A stretch of DNA of 64,000 nt, taken from NCBI RefSeq assembly GCF_001672975.1, contig NZ_LZKU01000017.1, positions 1 through 64,000 on the forward strand, in the 5' to 3' direction. How positions within the stretch are numbered: position 1 is the stretch's first letter; every line of letters starts with the position of its first letter. Below are positions 56,584 through 64,000 of the stretch, piece after piece. The notes below the pieces were generated by a model, which was given only the letters and a program-made list of their open reading frames with translations, did no database searches and was not told the DNA's origin. The stretch is from Mycobacterium sp. 1465703.0 (GTDB lineage: Bacteria; Actinomycetota; Actinomycetes; Mycobacteriales; Mycobacteriaceae). The translations under genes were made by a program, and so were the position numbers.

Positions 56584-56786
56584 ACTTCACCACCCTAACC
56601 TGCGTCCGCGTCTACATCAGCGCTAATTCTCATACCTCAGACATCGCGCACCGGGTCCATGCTGCGCCGGGCGACTCCGCACCTAGCTGCGCTTTTACGC
56701 CGCTCTCGGATCAGACCGTCACGACGGCGGATTGACCAACGCCCTGAATCTGGGTCGCATTGTGGTTGTCCTGAGCCTCCAGGGTG
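56584..56786. repeat. Diverged direct repeat, copy B (right of ParDE/kinase insert)
   Basis: The counterpart of 54034-54229. It contains a decayed eccC promoter (the GTG position now reads GTC) and runs into the true 3' end of the gene at 56711. See findings. Confidence 0.75.
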
Positions 56787-57028
56787 CTCACCGCCGTTTG
56801 CGAAGTCCCCTGAAGCGCCGGGCCTACACGGGCGGCCTCGGCGGTCATCGTCGCGGCACGGGTGCCCATCGTGGCCCCCAACCCCGTCCACGCGACATCA
56901 AACGGCGATCCCGGAACCGCGGCCGGAATCGCGCTCGGTGACGGTGGGGTCCTCGCCGAGGTTCCCGCCACCGTAGAAGCAGCCTCCAGCAACGTAGGCG
57001 GAGTCACCTTAATGACCTGAGCAGGCAT
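56711..57028 (-). CDS. Small ESX secretion-associated protein (EspC-like)
   Basis: 105 residues, Ala/Thr-rich, predicted helical hairpin. It starts MPAQVIKVTPPTLLEAASTV, like the EspC/DUF2580 group (V-P--L--A), with FDVAWTGLGATMGTRAATM in the centre. The end reads TLEAQDNHNATQIQG, in the place of the usual Y-x-x-x-D region, without the Tyr. It starts one base after the stop of the upstream gene, so it is the last gene of the upstream ESX operon. A remnant of its 3' end is present at 54180-54230. Confidence 0.6.
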   Translation of the reverse strand: MPAQVIKVTPPTLLEAASTVAGTSARTPPSPSAIPAAVPGSPFDVAWTGLGATMGTRAATMTAEAARVGPALQGTSQTAVSTLEAQDNHNATQIQGVGQSAVVTV

Positions 57029-57029
57029 C

Positions 57030-57278
57030 TCAGCCCTCCCCTATCTCGTCGTGCACGCCGATCTTCCCCTCGAAGACCATCGCTTCAAGCTGCGCCGCGG
57101 TCCGCGTCAACTCCGCCGTCATCTCACGGCCTCGCCTATCCATGTGCTCGAACAACTTGGCACACGCATCATCCAACAACGGGCCCGCCCTCAGTGGCGG
57201 GATTACAGGCACCGCCGCCGCAGCCTTGCCGGTGAGCGCCGCGATGTCGACCAGCGCGCTAAACACTCGGCCGTCCAT
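57030..57278 (-). CDS. Small ESX-locus protein, unknown
   Basis: 82 residues: MDGRVFSALVDIAALTGKAA start, then a helical region (LLDDACAKLFEHMDRRGREMTAELTRTAAQLEAMVFEG). Its ATG overlaps the stop of the large gene upstream (TGATG). I do not recognise it. The gene order suggests an accessory to the EspK-like protein. Confidence 0.55.
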   Translation of the reverse strand: MDGRVFSALVDIAALTGKAAAAVPVIPPLRAGPLLDDACAKLFEHMDRRGREMTAELTRTAAQLEAMVFEGKIGVHDEIGEG

Positions 57279-59704
57279 CAGCTGCCCTCGCCGTTCGTGT
57301 GATCCACAATCTGGCGGGTTAGATACGCGATCTCGGGATACTTAATGCCCCGCCCGCCCGTCTCGCCATCCAGGCTCCACAGCAGCAAAATCTCAATCAA
57401 ACGGGCCAAATCAAAATAGGCACGGACATGCGGTGAGGCGCCATCGCGGCTAACCAAGCCCGGCCGCAGACTCGTTCCCATCCCGACCGACTCAAAGTAG
57501 GCGCCCTCCAACGCAATCCAGCGTTCCTGCTTCACCGGTACACCACTGCGCAAGGTCCCCAAGATCTCACGGATGACCGGCGCCACCGCCAAGTCACGCA
57601 CCGCACCCGCGCGACCAAGAGCGGCCTCGGCCGCCTCCTGCGTCATCCGCCACGCCTCGGAAGGATCCGGCAATGGACCATCCCCGAAACCCAGCAGGCG
57701 CGCATACAGGGCGCGATCGACCGTCTCCAGTCGATGCATGTGGCTCTCGTCAAGCGGCATCGGCGGGTCGGTCTCCTTGATAGGAGACAGGTCCACCGGG
57801 CAATCCTCAAAAAGCGGGACACCCGCGGCCCGCGCCGGCACGGAGGAGCCTCCGTAGCTTGTCGAGACAGCCAGTGCCCACAACTCAACCCCGGGGCTGT
57901 TTTTGGTGGCGAGCTCAGCGTAGGCCAGCATGGTCTCGGCCGGATTGGCCCAGCTAAACCACTTCGCCCGAAACGCCGGACTCAGGCTTGAATCTGCGAA
58001 CAGCATCCGCGTCGACCGCGGCACAAACACACCGGCCGGAATGTAGCCTGCGCCATCACTATTCACCACGACGGTTTCGACACCGGACTGCGTGCGGAAC
58101 ACCCCCACGCACCAGTCCATAAACAGGTACTTGCTTTTCTGGGACGCATGCAGCAACTGATAAACCAGCTGCGACGCCGATTCCAACAAAGGGTCCGGCC
58201 GCGATGAGCGGACCCCCTCCGTCGCGGCGCCCGCACTCGCGCCCACACCGGAACCCACCACACCCGGAGGAAGGGGTGCCACCGGCGCCGATCCCGACGA
58301 GCCACCCGAGACCGCTGGCGCAATCGGCGCACCCGATGCAGGGCTTACCGCCGCCCCCGCCGAAGCGGCCACCGCCGAACGTGGGACGTCAGACCCGAAC
58401 GGAGGCAACGGCCCGACCGGCCCCGCCGGCACACCACCCCCGCCCGGCGGGGAAGGCGGGGCCACCGGTGACGACACAGCCGGTGCACCCGCCGACGCAG
58501 CGACCGGGGCTGGACCCGGCGAATACGCGCCCGCCGGAGCCCCGCTCGCCTGCACAGCAGAAGGCTGCGTTACCGGAGGCGCCATTGGGGCAGGAGCGCC
58601 ACCAAAACCCGCGCTTAAACCGCGGGAAAAATCCGTGGGAGCCGCCGAAGGCGGCGTCATTCCCGCACCCCCCGGCGAAAAGTTCGTCGGCGTTAAACCC
58701 TGCGGCAAACCACCGCCGCCAGGAATTCCGCCGCCCAAACCGCCCGGAGTCTCCGGCAACTTAAATCCACCACCACCAGGGATTCCGCCACCAAGACCCC
58801 CACCACCCGAGGGGAGGCCTCCGCCCCCACTGCCGCCACCAAACGGTATAGGCGGCGGCACAATGCCATCAGCGGCGCCGCCTTGTAGTTTGCCAGTTCG
58901 AGGGTGCGGCGAATTTGGGTCAGGAAGCCCGTTACCGGCGCCTGTCGCGCCTCCCGGAGCCGGTTCCCCTGGCCCATCGGGCTGGGGGCCCGATCCACCG
59001 TCCCCTTGGAGTCCTCCGCCCCGCGGATGTGGTCCTCCACCCGGATCCTTCTGCGGTGATAGCGGAGGCGGCTTGTCCCACCCGGCCGACATGATCTTCG
59101 TCGTGCCGCCCGGACCACCCCCGGGCTCCTTTGGATCGGTTGGGTTGCCGCCGTTTCCTGGCCGCCCACCTGTTGGTTTAGAACCTTGCCCGCCGCCAGG
59201 AGTGAGCTGAGGGGCCAACTTTTCTACAGCGGCGGTCGCCGTCGCACACTTGGCCATCGCCTTTGCCCGCGCCTTAGCTATGACCTGCCCGATCTGCGAC
59301 AACGCCAGCAGGCCGGTGCCGAGCCGAGCTTGCTCCTCCAAACGCGCAATCTCCTGGTGCGCTTCTAGATCGATCTGGTCGAGGTCTTGGCGCAGACCGT
59401 AGCCGAGCCGCCCAACCTCCTCCGAAACCCGCGACATCGCAAACCAATTGTCGGCATGCGTGACGTACATTGCGGCGATGCGGCCGCACTCTTGGACGAA
59501 CCCGTCTGCCAGATGACCTGACATCTCCGCAGCGACTCGGTTTGAGGCCCCATGCACAACTTCGGAGAGATCGAGATTCTTGATTCCTTCGCCGTGCTGC
59601 GCCTCAGAAGTGGCCTGAACACTTTGGGGGTCTGTATGTGGCCACGACCCCCCCAAGATCACCGCGGAGTAGCGCCGGTGTGGCATGCCAGCCGGAGCAC
59701 TCAT
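57278..59704 (-). CDS. Large Pro/Gly-rich ESX protein (EspK-like architecture)
   Basis: 808 residues. N-terminal helical domain (about 1-170, including NWFAMSRVSEEVGRLGYGLR). A Pro/Gly/Ser-rich disordered middle (about 170-510) has repeated GGGLGGGIPGGGG units. A C-terminal globular domain (about 510-808) contains YQLLHASQKSKYLFMDWCVG and SDGAGYIPAGVFVPRS. The layout resembles EspK of ESX-1, a Pro-rich protein that escorts EspB; sequence-level homology cannot be claimed. ATG at 59704 overlaps the upstream stop as ATGA; a second ATG at 59713 is in frame. Confidence 0.6.
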   Translation of the reverse strand: MSAPAGMPHRRYSAVILGGSWPHTDPQSVQATSEAQHGEGIKNLDLSEVVHGASNRVAAEMSGHLADGFVQECGRIAAMYVTHADNWFAMSRVSEEVGRLGYGLRQDLDQIDLEAHQEIARLEEQARLGTGLLALSQIGQVIAKARAKAMAKCATATAAVEKLAPQLTPGGGQGSKPTGGRPGNGGNPTDPKEPGGGPGGTTKIMSAGWDKPPPLSPQKDPGGGPHPRGGGLQGDGGSGPQPDGPGEPAPGGATGAGNGLPDPNSPHPRTGKLQGGAADGIVPPPIPFGGGSGGGGLPSGGGGLGGGIPGGGGFKLPETPGGLGGGIPGGGGLPQGLTPTNFSPGGAGMTPPSAAPTDFSRGLSAGFGGAPAPMAPPVTQPSAVQASGAPAGAYSPGPAPVAASAGAPAVSSPVAPPSPPGGGGVPAGPVGPLPPFGSDVPRSAVAASAGAAVSPASGAPIAPAVSGGSSGSAPVAPLPPGVVGSGVGASAGAATEGVRSSRPDPLLESASQLVYQLLHASQKSKYLFMDWCVGVFRTQSGVETVVVNSDGAGYIPAGVFVPRSTRMLFADSSLSPAFRAKWFSWANPAETMLAYAELATKNSPGVELWALAVSTSYGGSSVPARAAGVPLFEDCPVDLSPIKETDPPMPLDESHMHRLETVDRALYARLLGFGDGPLPDPSEAWRMTQEAAEAALGRAGAVRDLAVAPVIREILGTLRSGVPVKQERWIALEGAYFESVGMGTSLRPGLVSRDGASPHVRAYFDLARLIEILLLWSLDGETGGRGIKYPEIAYLTRQIVDHTNGEGS

Positions 59705-60378
59705 TGCGCCCATTTGACCCCTAGATCCCAGCAGGTGACCAACGGACCGTTGTAGGCGCCCAAGCTGTCATCCCAGATGTTTTGGTCGTACGGCTGCCAC
59801 GGACCCGCCTCGATGTCCGCCACCAAGTTCCTCCGGTCATCGACGTAGCGCTGCAGTGTCCGGTGGAAGTACGGGTCGACGTCCGGGTGGCTATCGATGA
59901 TCGGCTGAATGCGCCCCAACAAATCCTTTTCAGCGCTGATGAACTTCGGCATCTCCGCATTCCAGCCGGGCGAACCGGCAGGCGCCTGGCTGGACAGAGC
60001 TTTTGATATCCGATCGCCCTCGGCCATGAGAGGCGCGATCGCACCGCACAGTGCGCGGTTCGCCGCGGTTATATCGACGGGATTGGAGCGCGCTGGCGCT
60101 GTCGACGCTGACGGGGTTCCTGCGCTTGGCACCGGCGAAGCTGAGGGCCGCACGAGGCCGATGATGCCCACAACAAGCGCGGCGGTAGAGATCAGAATTG
60201 CTATTCCGATTGCAATCGCCGAAGCCTTGCCGCTCGCGCTTCGCGGCGGAAGAGCCGGCGGATACGGCCAATTTGCGCCTGGCGGAGCGGACGGAGGCAT
60301 CGAAGGAGCTCCGGGCAGGACGGGGTCCTGCCGCTGACCTGCCTGTGTCTCGGGCTGCCCATGACGCGTGGTCGTCAT
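59701..60378 (-). CDS. Membrane protein with conserved extracytoplasmic domain, paralogue 1
   Basis: 225 residues. A Pro-rich cytoplasmic N-terminus is followed by one TM helix (about 55-78, AIAIGIAILISTAALVVGIIG) and an extracytoplasmic domain with two Cys, in ANRALCGAIAPLM and near the C-terminus in LVTCWDLGVKW, which could form a disulfide. Clearly a paralogue of the gene at 60516. -10-like TAAGCT lies 6 bases before the ATG, consistent with a leaderless start. Not recognised beyond this; its place in the ESX operon suggests an envelope accessory. Confidence 0.7.
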   Translation of the reverse strand: MTTTRHGQPETQAGQRQDPVLPGAPSMPPSAPPGANWPYPPALPPRSASGKASAIAIGIAILISTAALVVGIIGLVRPSASPVPSAGTPSASTAPARSNPVDITAANRALCGAIAPLMAEGDRISKALSSQAPAGSPGWNAEMPKFISAEKDLLGRIQPIIDSHPDVDPYFHRTLQRYVDDRRNLVADIEAGPWQPYDQNIWDDSLGAYNGPLVTCWDLGVKWAQ

Positions 60379-60515
60379 TGTTCAAGCTTAAAGGCTGGAA
60401 GCAGGGCTGGCCACGGAAACTCATGCCATAACGACCGCGCTCAACGCTGGCTGTTCAGCGTGAGTGGGCTGTGTCGCACCGGTGCGCTTACGGCGCCCTG
60501 CGGACGCGGCCATTG

Positions 60516-61076
60516 CTACCACTTCACGCCAAGGTTCCAGCAAACGGTCAATGGGCCGTTGTACGCAGACAAGCTGTCATTCCAATCGGTCTGGTCGTAG
60601 GGCTGTGGAGGTCCTTCCTCAAGGTCGGCAACGAGATGCCTGCGATCATCTACGAATCGCTGCAGGGACCGACGTAGGAACGGATCGGCACCATTGTGCC
60701 CGTCAATTACTGGTTGAATGTGTCCCACCCAGTTCTTCGTATCGCTTACGAATGTTGAAATTCCTGCGCGATACGTCGGACTGCCGGCTGGGCCAAGATT
60801 CGAGTAAGCCTTCGAGATTCCGTCGCTCTCTGTCATCAATGGAGCAATCGCGTTACAGAGCGCGTGGTTGGCCGCAGTCGGATCTGCAGCCGGTGTTTGT
60901 GATGGCGGCGCAGACGTTCCTATAACTGGCGCGGCTACAGTTGGCGGCTGCATAAGCCCGATGATGCTTACGACGAGCCCGGCGAGAGCGACGAACATCG
61001 CTGCAATCGCTGTGCCGAGGGCGATGCCGACTGCCCTGTTTCGTCGCGGTAGTGCCGGCGTGGTTTGCCAATTCAC
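60516..61076 (-). CDS. Membrane protein with conserved extracytoplasmic domain, paralogue 2
   Basis: 186 residues. Short cytoplasmic N-terminus, TM helix (about 16-42), then the same domain as the next gene: ANHALCNAIAPLM, SRSLQRFVDDRRHLVADLEEGP-type core, PYDQTDWNDSLSAYNGPL and a C-terminal VCWNLGVKW. Paralogue 1 has DDRRNLVADIEAGPWQPYDQ and ends CWDLGVKWAQ. GTG at 61076 has TAAGAT 5 bases upstream, suggesting a leaderless start. Confidence 0.7.
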   Translation of the reverse strand: MNWQTTPALPRRNRAVGIALGTAIAAMFVALAGLVVSIIGLMQPPTVAAPVIGTSAPPSQTPAADPTAANHALCNAIAPLMTESDGISKAYSNLGPAGSPTYRAGISTFVSDTKNWVGHIQPVIDGHNGADPFLRRSLQRFVDDRRHLVADLEEGPPQPYDQTDWNDSLSAYNGPLTVCWNLGVKW

Positions 61077-61410
61077 GTCTCATCTTAGATGCCGTTACAC
61101 ACCAATCCTGGCGGGAAATCTGTCCCTCGTTGCAGGATCTCACTCCCGGTGCGCGGGTCCACACTCAGATTAACTGTCGCTGACGGGGATTCGCCTGGAG
61201 CGTGTGAAAGATTGTGCACGGCGGGCATTTCAAGAGCTGTAGGGTTAGAGACGCCCCACCACGGTGTGGCTGAAAGGGCTCGGCGACCTCCCACTTCAGC
61301 CGAGCCCTTTCAACTTTTCTTGCCTACCAACAGGTCTCGTGTGCGCGTGGATTACTTTTCGGATGGGGTGTTCGCTTTGCGACCCGAAGATCGGGGGCTA
61401 GTGCGTGCAG
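61077..61410. other. Gap in the ESX operon with a plus-strand terminator
   Basis: 334 bases without a protein gene. It contains the hairpin at 61271-61312, oriented for the plus strand, and a smaller potential hairpin just before it (GCCCCACCAC/GGTGTGGC around 61250). A small plus-strand RNA is possible (see findings). Confidence 0.45.
61271..61312 (+). terminator. Intrinsic terminator on the plus strand
   Basis: A perfect 14-base stem (TGAAAGGGCTCGGC / GCCGAGCCCTTTCA) with a 14-base loop, followed by ACTTTTCTT on the plus strand. All neighbouring genes are on the minus strand, where no U-tract follows. Confidence 0.7.
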
Positions 61411-61725
61411 TTAGAGGATTTCGCCGCGCATCTCATCGACGCCTTTGTTGCCGGCGGCGAAAAGGCTGTTGAGCTTTTTCTCCAGCTGCAGATTGGTCAT
61501 GACGTTGCCGATCGCGTCGGCGATCCGCACCTCGAGCAGGCGCCCATCGAAACCCAGCGTCAGCGACACCAGCCCTTCGGGGTCATCGACGCCGGCCCGC
61601 AGGCTGTCGAGCTCGTTGAGCAGGTTATCGAGCTGCGCTAAGGTCGCCGCGGTTTCGGCTTGGTTGTACTTGACCTTCTCGGCATCGCCGAGGTTGTTGA
61701 ACTCGTCGTCGGCGCTGAGGGTCAC
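61411..61725 (-). CDS. EspL/YbaB-like protein
   Basis: 104 residues with the YbaB/EbfC fold pattern: an N-terminal helix (AEKVKYNQAETAATLAQLDNLLNEL), the strand GLVSLTLGFDGRLLEVRIAD, and a C-terminal helix. ESX loci encode such proteins (EspL in ESX-1) next to espB. GTG start at 61725 overlaps the stop of the EspB-like gene as GTGA, so they are coupled. Role: EspL stabilises EspB/EspE/F-type substrates in ESX-1 (family knowledge); here inferred. Confidence 0.75.
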   Translation of the reverse strand: MTLSADDEFNNLGDAEKVKYNQAETAATLAQLDNLLNELDSLRAGVDDPEGLVSLTLGFDGRLLEVRIADAIGNVMTNLQLEKKLNSLFAAGNKGVDEMRGEIL

Positions 61726-63401
61726 GACGGCTCCTTGGGCGGGCGGGTCACCAGGCGGCGCACGACCGGGCCGGACACATCGGGTGGGTCATCGTCGGGC
61801 GGTTCAGGGTTCCGATCCCGCTGGGTCGCGGCGGAAGCCACCGACAGCCGGCTGGTGTCAACGCGACCAGTGACGTCCTCGGTGTGCGGGATGTCGCGAA
61901 CGACGACTTTACGTTCCTTGTCCTTATCACCTTTGCCGCCAGCACCGGCACCTCCAGGTGCCCCGCCGAGACCACCCATGCCGCCCATCGGCATGCCCAT
62001 CGGGCCACCGCCCCCCGACGGGCCGCCGCCAGGGCCAGAGCCCTCTGTGGCGCCCACCGGTGTGACCGCCGGGGTTGGCGGGGCGCCGATTGACGGGGCA
62101 ACACTGAGCTCTCCCGCACCGCTGGCCGGCGTGGTCGGTGCGGGATCGCCGCCCCCACCGCCGGCCGGGTCCCCACCGCCCGGGGCCGACTCACTTCCCA
62201 TTCCCGGGGGATCCATTTTCGGCTCCCCCAGACTTGACAAGCCTTGGGTCGCCGCCTGGATCGCCTGTTCGCCGGCTTGTAGGACAGCCTGCGGTCCCTT
62301 CGTCACTGCGCCCAGGGCACCGCCGATCAGTCCGCCAGCGCCGCCGAGCAGTGCTGGCAGCAGCTGCGGTATCAGGCCCGCCGCACCGCCGCTTTCCTCC
62401 GGCAGCGGATCCGCGGACGGGTCTGGGCCCAGACCCGTCCCGTCGTCGGGGCCGCTCGTCGTTGGATCGGTCGGGGACTTAGGCGTGGTCGGCTCTTGAT
62501 CCGTTGGGTCGGCCGTTGGCTGATCCGTGGGCGGGGTGCCCGGGTCCTGGCCGCTGGTGTTCGCTGCGGTGCGCACGTGATAGGGCGGATAGTTGGTCAC
62601 CGCTTGGGTGTCGAGTTTGTTCTTGTCAGCGACCGCCTGAGCCAGCTGCGTCGCGTGTTTACCCCCGGAAGCCGCATTGGCGACAGCGATCGTGTGCACC
62701 CGTTGTTGAGCGGTGGTGAATTGCTGCGGAGTAGGGACAGCCTGACGGACTTGAAATTGGTTGTCCGCGTGGTCATTTGCCTGCTTGACCAGAGTTTGAG
62801 CGCGCTTACTGTAGGTCTCAAGGCCCTTGGCGAACTTCAGCAGGTGGTGGCTGACCGCCGGCGTGGACACCGGTCCGTCCAAGGTGTCCGGCAACTGGTG
62901 CACGGAGTCCCGGATCAACTGAGAGGCGTCATGCGTCGCGGTGGCGACCCTCGACCAGGCGTTGATAAACGGTTCCCCGCCGCTGACATCACCCGAATGC
63001 ACCGCCGCCGAGATGGCCTCTGGGGGCATCGGCGGGGGCGGCCCGATCGGTACTCGCACATCGGGAGGCACAGGTGGCGCGGCAGGGGCCGAACCGGGAA
63101 CACCGGCCGCGGTAGCCCCACCCTTGTTCAAGGTCGCAAGGGCGGTCGCGTTGTTGGCGTCGGTTTCGACGAACGTGATCGCCGTCCCGGTCAGATGCTC
63201 AATGGTGCCTACCAGGGCGGTGATATGGGCGACGAGCGCTGCCGTCAGTTCGGTGCCGGCAGTGGTGAGCCTGGTCGCCGCGCCGAGGGATGCCGGGTCG
63301 GCGGCCAGCGGCGCGTGCGGTACTCCGCTTCCGCTCAGGCCTTCCACCGCGGCGAGCAGCCGCTGCGCAGCGGCAATCAGCCCGGGTGCGTCGACCTTCA
63401 T
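61722..63401 (-). CDS. EspB-like secreted ESX substrate
   Basis: 559 residues. The N-terminal ~250 form an Ala-rich helical part (VDAPGLIAAAQRLLAAVEGL, HITALVGTIEHLTGTAITFVETDANNATAL). A Pro/Gly-rich middle follows with a short GGAGGLIGGALG segment, then a C-terminus whose Gly/Met stretch (GGPMGMPMGG, GGKGDKDKERK) and acidic tail (PHTEDV) resemble that of ESX-1 EspB (MGMPMG...EDEALYTED). The adjacent YbaB-like gene repeats the espL-espB pairing of ESX-1. EspB is exported and oligomerises at the cell surface; by analogy this is a secreted substrate. There is no clear WXG motif, so the PE/PPE-like assignment of the N-terminus is by layout. Confidence 0.68.
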   Translation of the reverse strand: MKVDAPGLIAAAQRLLAAVEGLSGSGVPHAPLAADPASLGAATRLTTAGTELTAALVAHITALVGTIEHLTGTAITFVETDANNATALATLNKGGATAAGVPGSAPAAPPVPPDVRVPIGPPPPMPPEAISAAVHSGDVSGGEPFINAWSRVATATHDASQLIRDSVHQLPDTLDGPVSTPAVSHHLLKFAKGLETYSKRAQTLVKQANDHADNQFQVRQAVPTPQQFTTAQQRVHTIAVANAASGGKHATQLAQAVADKNKLDTQAVTNYPPYHVRTAANTSGQDPGTPPTDQPTADPTDQEPTTPKSPTDPTTSGPDDGTGLGPDPSADPLPEESGGAAGLIPQLLPALLGGAGGLIGGALGAVTKGPQAVLQAGEQAIQAATQGLSSLGEPKMDPPGMGSESAPGGGDPAGGGGGDPAPTTPASGAGELSVAPSIGAPPTPAVTPVGATEGSGPGGGPSGGGGPMGMPMGGMGGLGGAPGGAGAGGKGDKDKERKVVVRDIPHTEDVTGRVDTSRLSVASAATQRDRNPEPPDDDPPDVSGPVVRRLVTRPPKEPS

Positions 63402-63410
63402 GGCATGTTC

Positions 63411-63707
63411 CTAGAGATTTCTGAGCCGGGTGCGGGCCTGCTCGAGGTCCTCGTGCGTGGCCATCCAGGCGATCGCGTCAGCGGGGGTGCCGCGCTGTTC
63501 GAACTCGCCGCGCAACGCCACCTGCCCCTCGAGGTAGGCGACGTCGGCGCAGGCCTGGATGCGTTCGGCGATTTCGTGGCCGCGCAGATCCATCACCGGC
63601 GGCTCCAGCTGGACCCCCAACACCTGACCCGATCCCGCCACCCGCACCCACACCGTTTCGTCGCGGGTGTTGGCGGTGTATTCCCGGTCGGCGGCATCGG
63701 TGGTCAT
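63411..63707 (-). CDS. YbaB-like ESX accessory protein
   Basis: 98 residues from ATG at 63707. The strand-rich start RDETVWVRVAGSGQVLGVQLEP, followed by helices (HEIAERIQACADVAYLEGQV), matches the YbaB-like ESX proteins. It is 7 bases downstream of the EspC-like gene and 9 bases upstream of the espB-like start. An in-frame start at 63788 would overlap the upstream gene heavily and looks wrong. Confidence 0.65.
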   Translation of the reverse strand: MTTDAADREYTANTRDETVWVRVAGSGQVLGVQLEPPVMDLRGHEIAERIQACADVAYLEGQVALRGEFEQRGTPADAIAWMATHEDLEQARTRLRNL

Positions 63708-63714
63708 AGTTGCT

Positions 63715-64000
63715 TTACAGCTGTCGGAGGTGCTGGGAATTCTGCTCGTCGACGACAGTGTAAGTGGAGGCCGCCCGCCGGAGCTCATCGCTGGCGTTGC
63801 GATGGCGACTCGCGTGCTCCGTCAGCGCATTATCGCGATCGATCAACACGTCACTGACTGCCGCTTTAACTTCGTGCATGATCGGGCCGAGGGTATCCAC
63901 AGCGGCATGGATGTCGCCGCCGCGTTCGCGCGCGGCTTCGACGATGCGAACGACCTCGTCATGGTTGCTGGCGACCTCGTGCAGCACCTCGGGATCGGTG
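63715..64000 (-). CDS. EspC-like ESX secretion protein (5' end outside window)
   Basis: At least 95 residues; the frame stays open to the window edge (…TDPEVLHEVASNHDEVV), which is the typical beginning of EspC/DUF2580 proteins (DPEVL--A). Two helices, with the YxxxD export signal as YTVVD near the C-terminus (ASTYTVVDEQN). First gene of the visible ESX operon. Paired with a substrate such as the EspB-like protein by analogy. Confidence 0.75.
   Translation of the reverse strand, partial: TDPEVLHEVASNHDEVVRIVEAARERGGDIHAAVDTLGPIMHEVKAAVSDVLIDRDNALTEHASRHRNASDELRRAASTYTVVDEQNSQHLRQL

Noticed and set aside
57278..59200. Gly/Pro repeats that could be read as CRISPR-like or as a tandem-repeat array.
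   Set aside because: The units vary in length and sequence and lie in frame in an ESX-type protein; there are no constant repeats with unique spacers. No CRISPR array was seen anywhere in the window.

Overview
The window looks like part of a large accessory element, probably a conjugative megaplasmid or an integrated form of one, from a slow-growing Mycobacterium. The reasons are high GC, three PE and five PPE genes, mycobacterial two-component, sulfotransferase and DedA genes, and a type VII secretion (ESX) locus that sits beside a TraG/VirD4-type coupling ATPase. A T7SS next to T4SS parts is the known arrangement of pRAW-type mycobacterial conjugative plasmids; that this window is such a plasmid is inference.

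Bases 1-8.6 kb hold a catabolic block: the end of an aldehyde dehydrogenase, a fused indolepyruvate:ferredoxin oxidoreductase-type enzyme divergent from a PucR-family regulator, an FAD aromatic monooxygenase, and a PadR-like regulator with a cluster of three operator half-sites upstream.

Bases 8.6-31.8 kb are a scrambled, decaying accessory region. It has two PE/PPE clusters and a lone PPE; one intact and two broken copies of one sulfotransferase family; a two-component system in which each gene carries one visible knock-out change (an amber codon in the regulator, a one-base slip in the kinase); a second, intact, kinase-less copy of that regulator; two small secreted Pro/Gly-rich proteins; a DedA protein; a TetR regulator; and gene scars. 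A direct-repeat motif, TTCAG-N6-TTCAG, lies before the broken regulator, before the PE-PPE-PPE operon and at one further site. It is the likely operator of this OmpR-type regulator pair.

Bases 31.8-35.4 kb encode a two-gene Gabija-type anti-phage module (OLD-family ATPase/TOPRIM nuclease and UvrD-like helicase, overlapping by ATGA). Bases 35.8-37.8 kb hold a coupling ATPase and a four-CxxC zinc-ribbon protein, flanked on both sides by transposon-end-like repeats.

Bases 38-64 kb, almost all on the minus strand, form the ESX locus. In transcription order: EspC-like, YbaB-like, EspB-like, EspL/YbaB-like, two paralogous membrane proteins, a large Pro/Gly-rich EspK-like protein, two small proteins, then (after an inserted ParDE toxin-antitoxin and a broken Ser/Thr kinase) eccC, PE, PPE, two Esx proteins, espG, eccB, an EspI-like ATPase, eccD, mycP and eccE. 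All core parts of a T7SS are present (EccB, C, D, E, MycP, EspG, Esx pair, PE/PPE). eccC, eccB and the espI-like gene share one promoter architecture that predicts leaderless mRNAs. The ParDE/kinase insert is bracketed by two diverged copies of a ~200-bp segment holding the eccC promoter and the 3' end of the neighbouring ESX gene, which shows how the insert arose.
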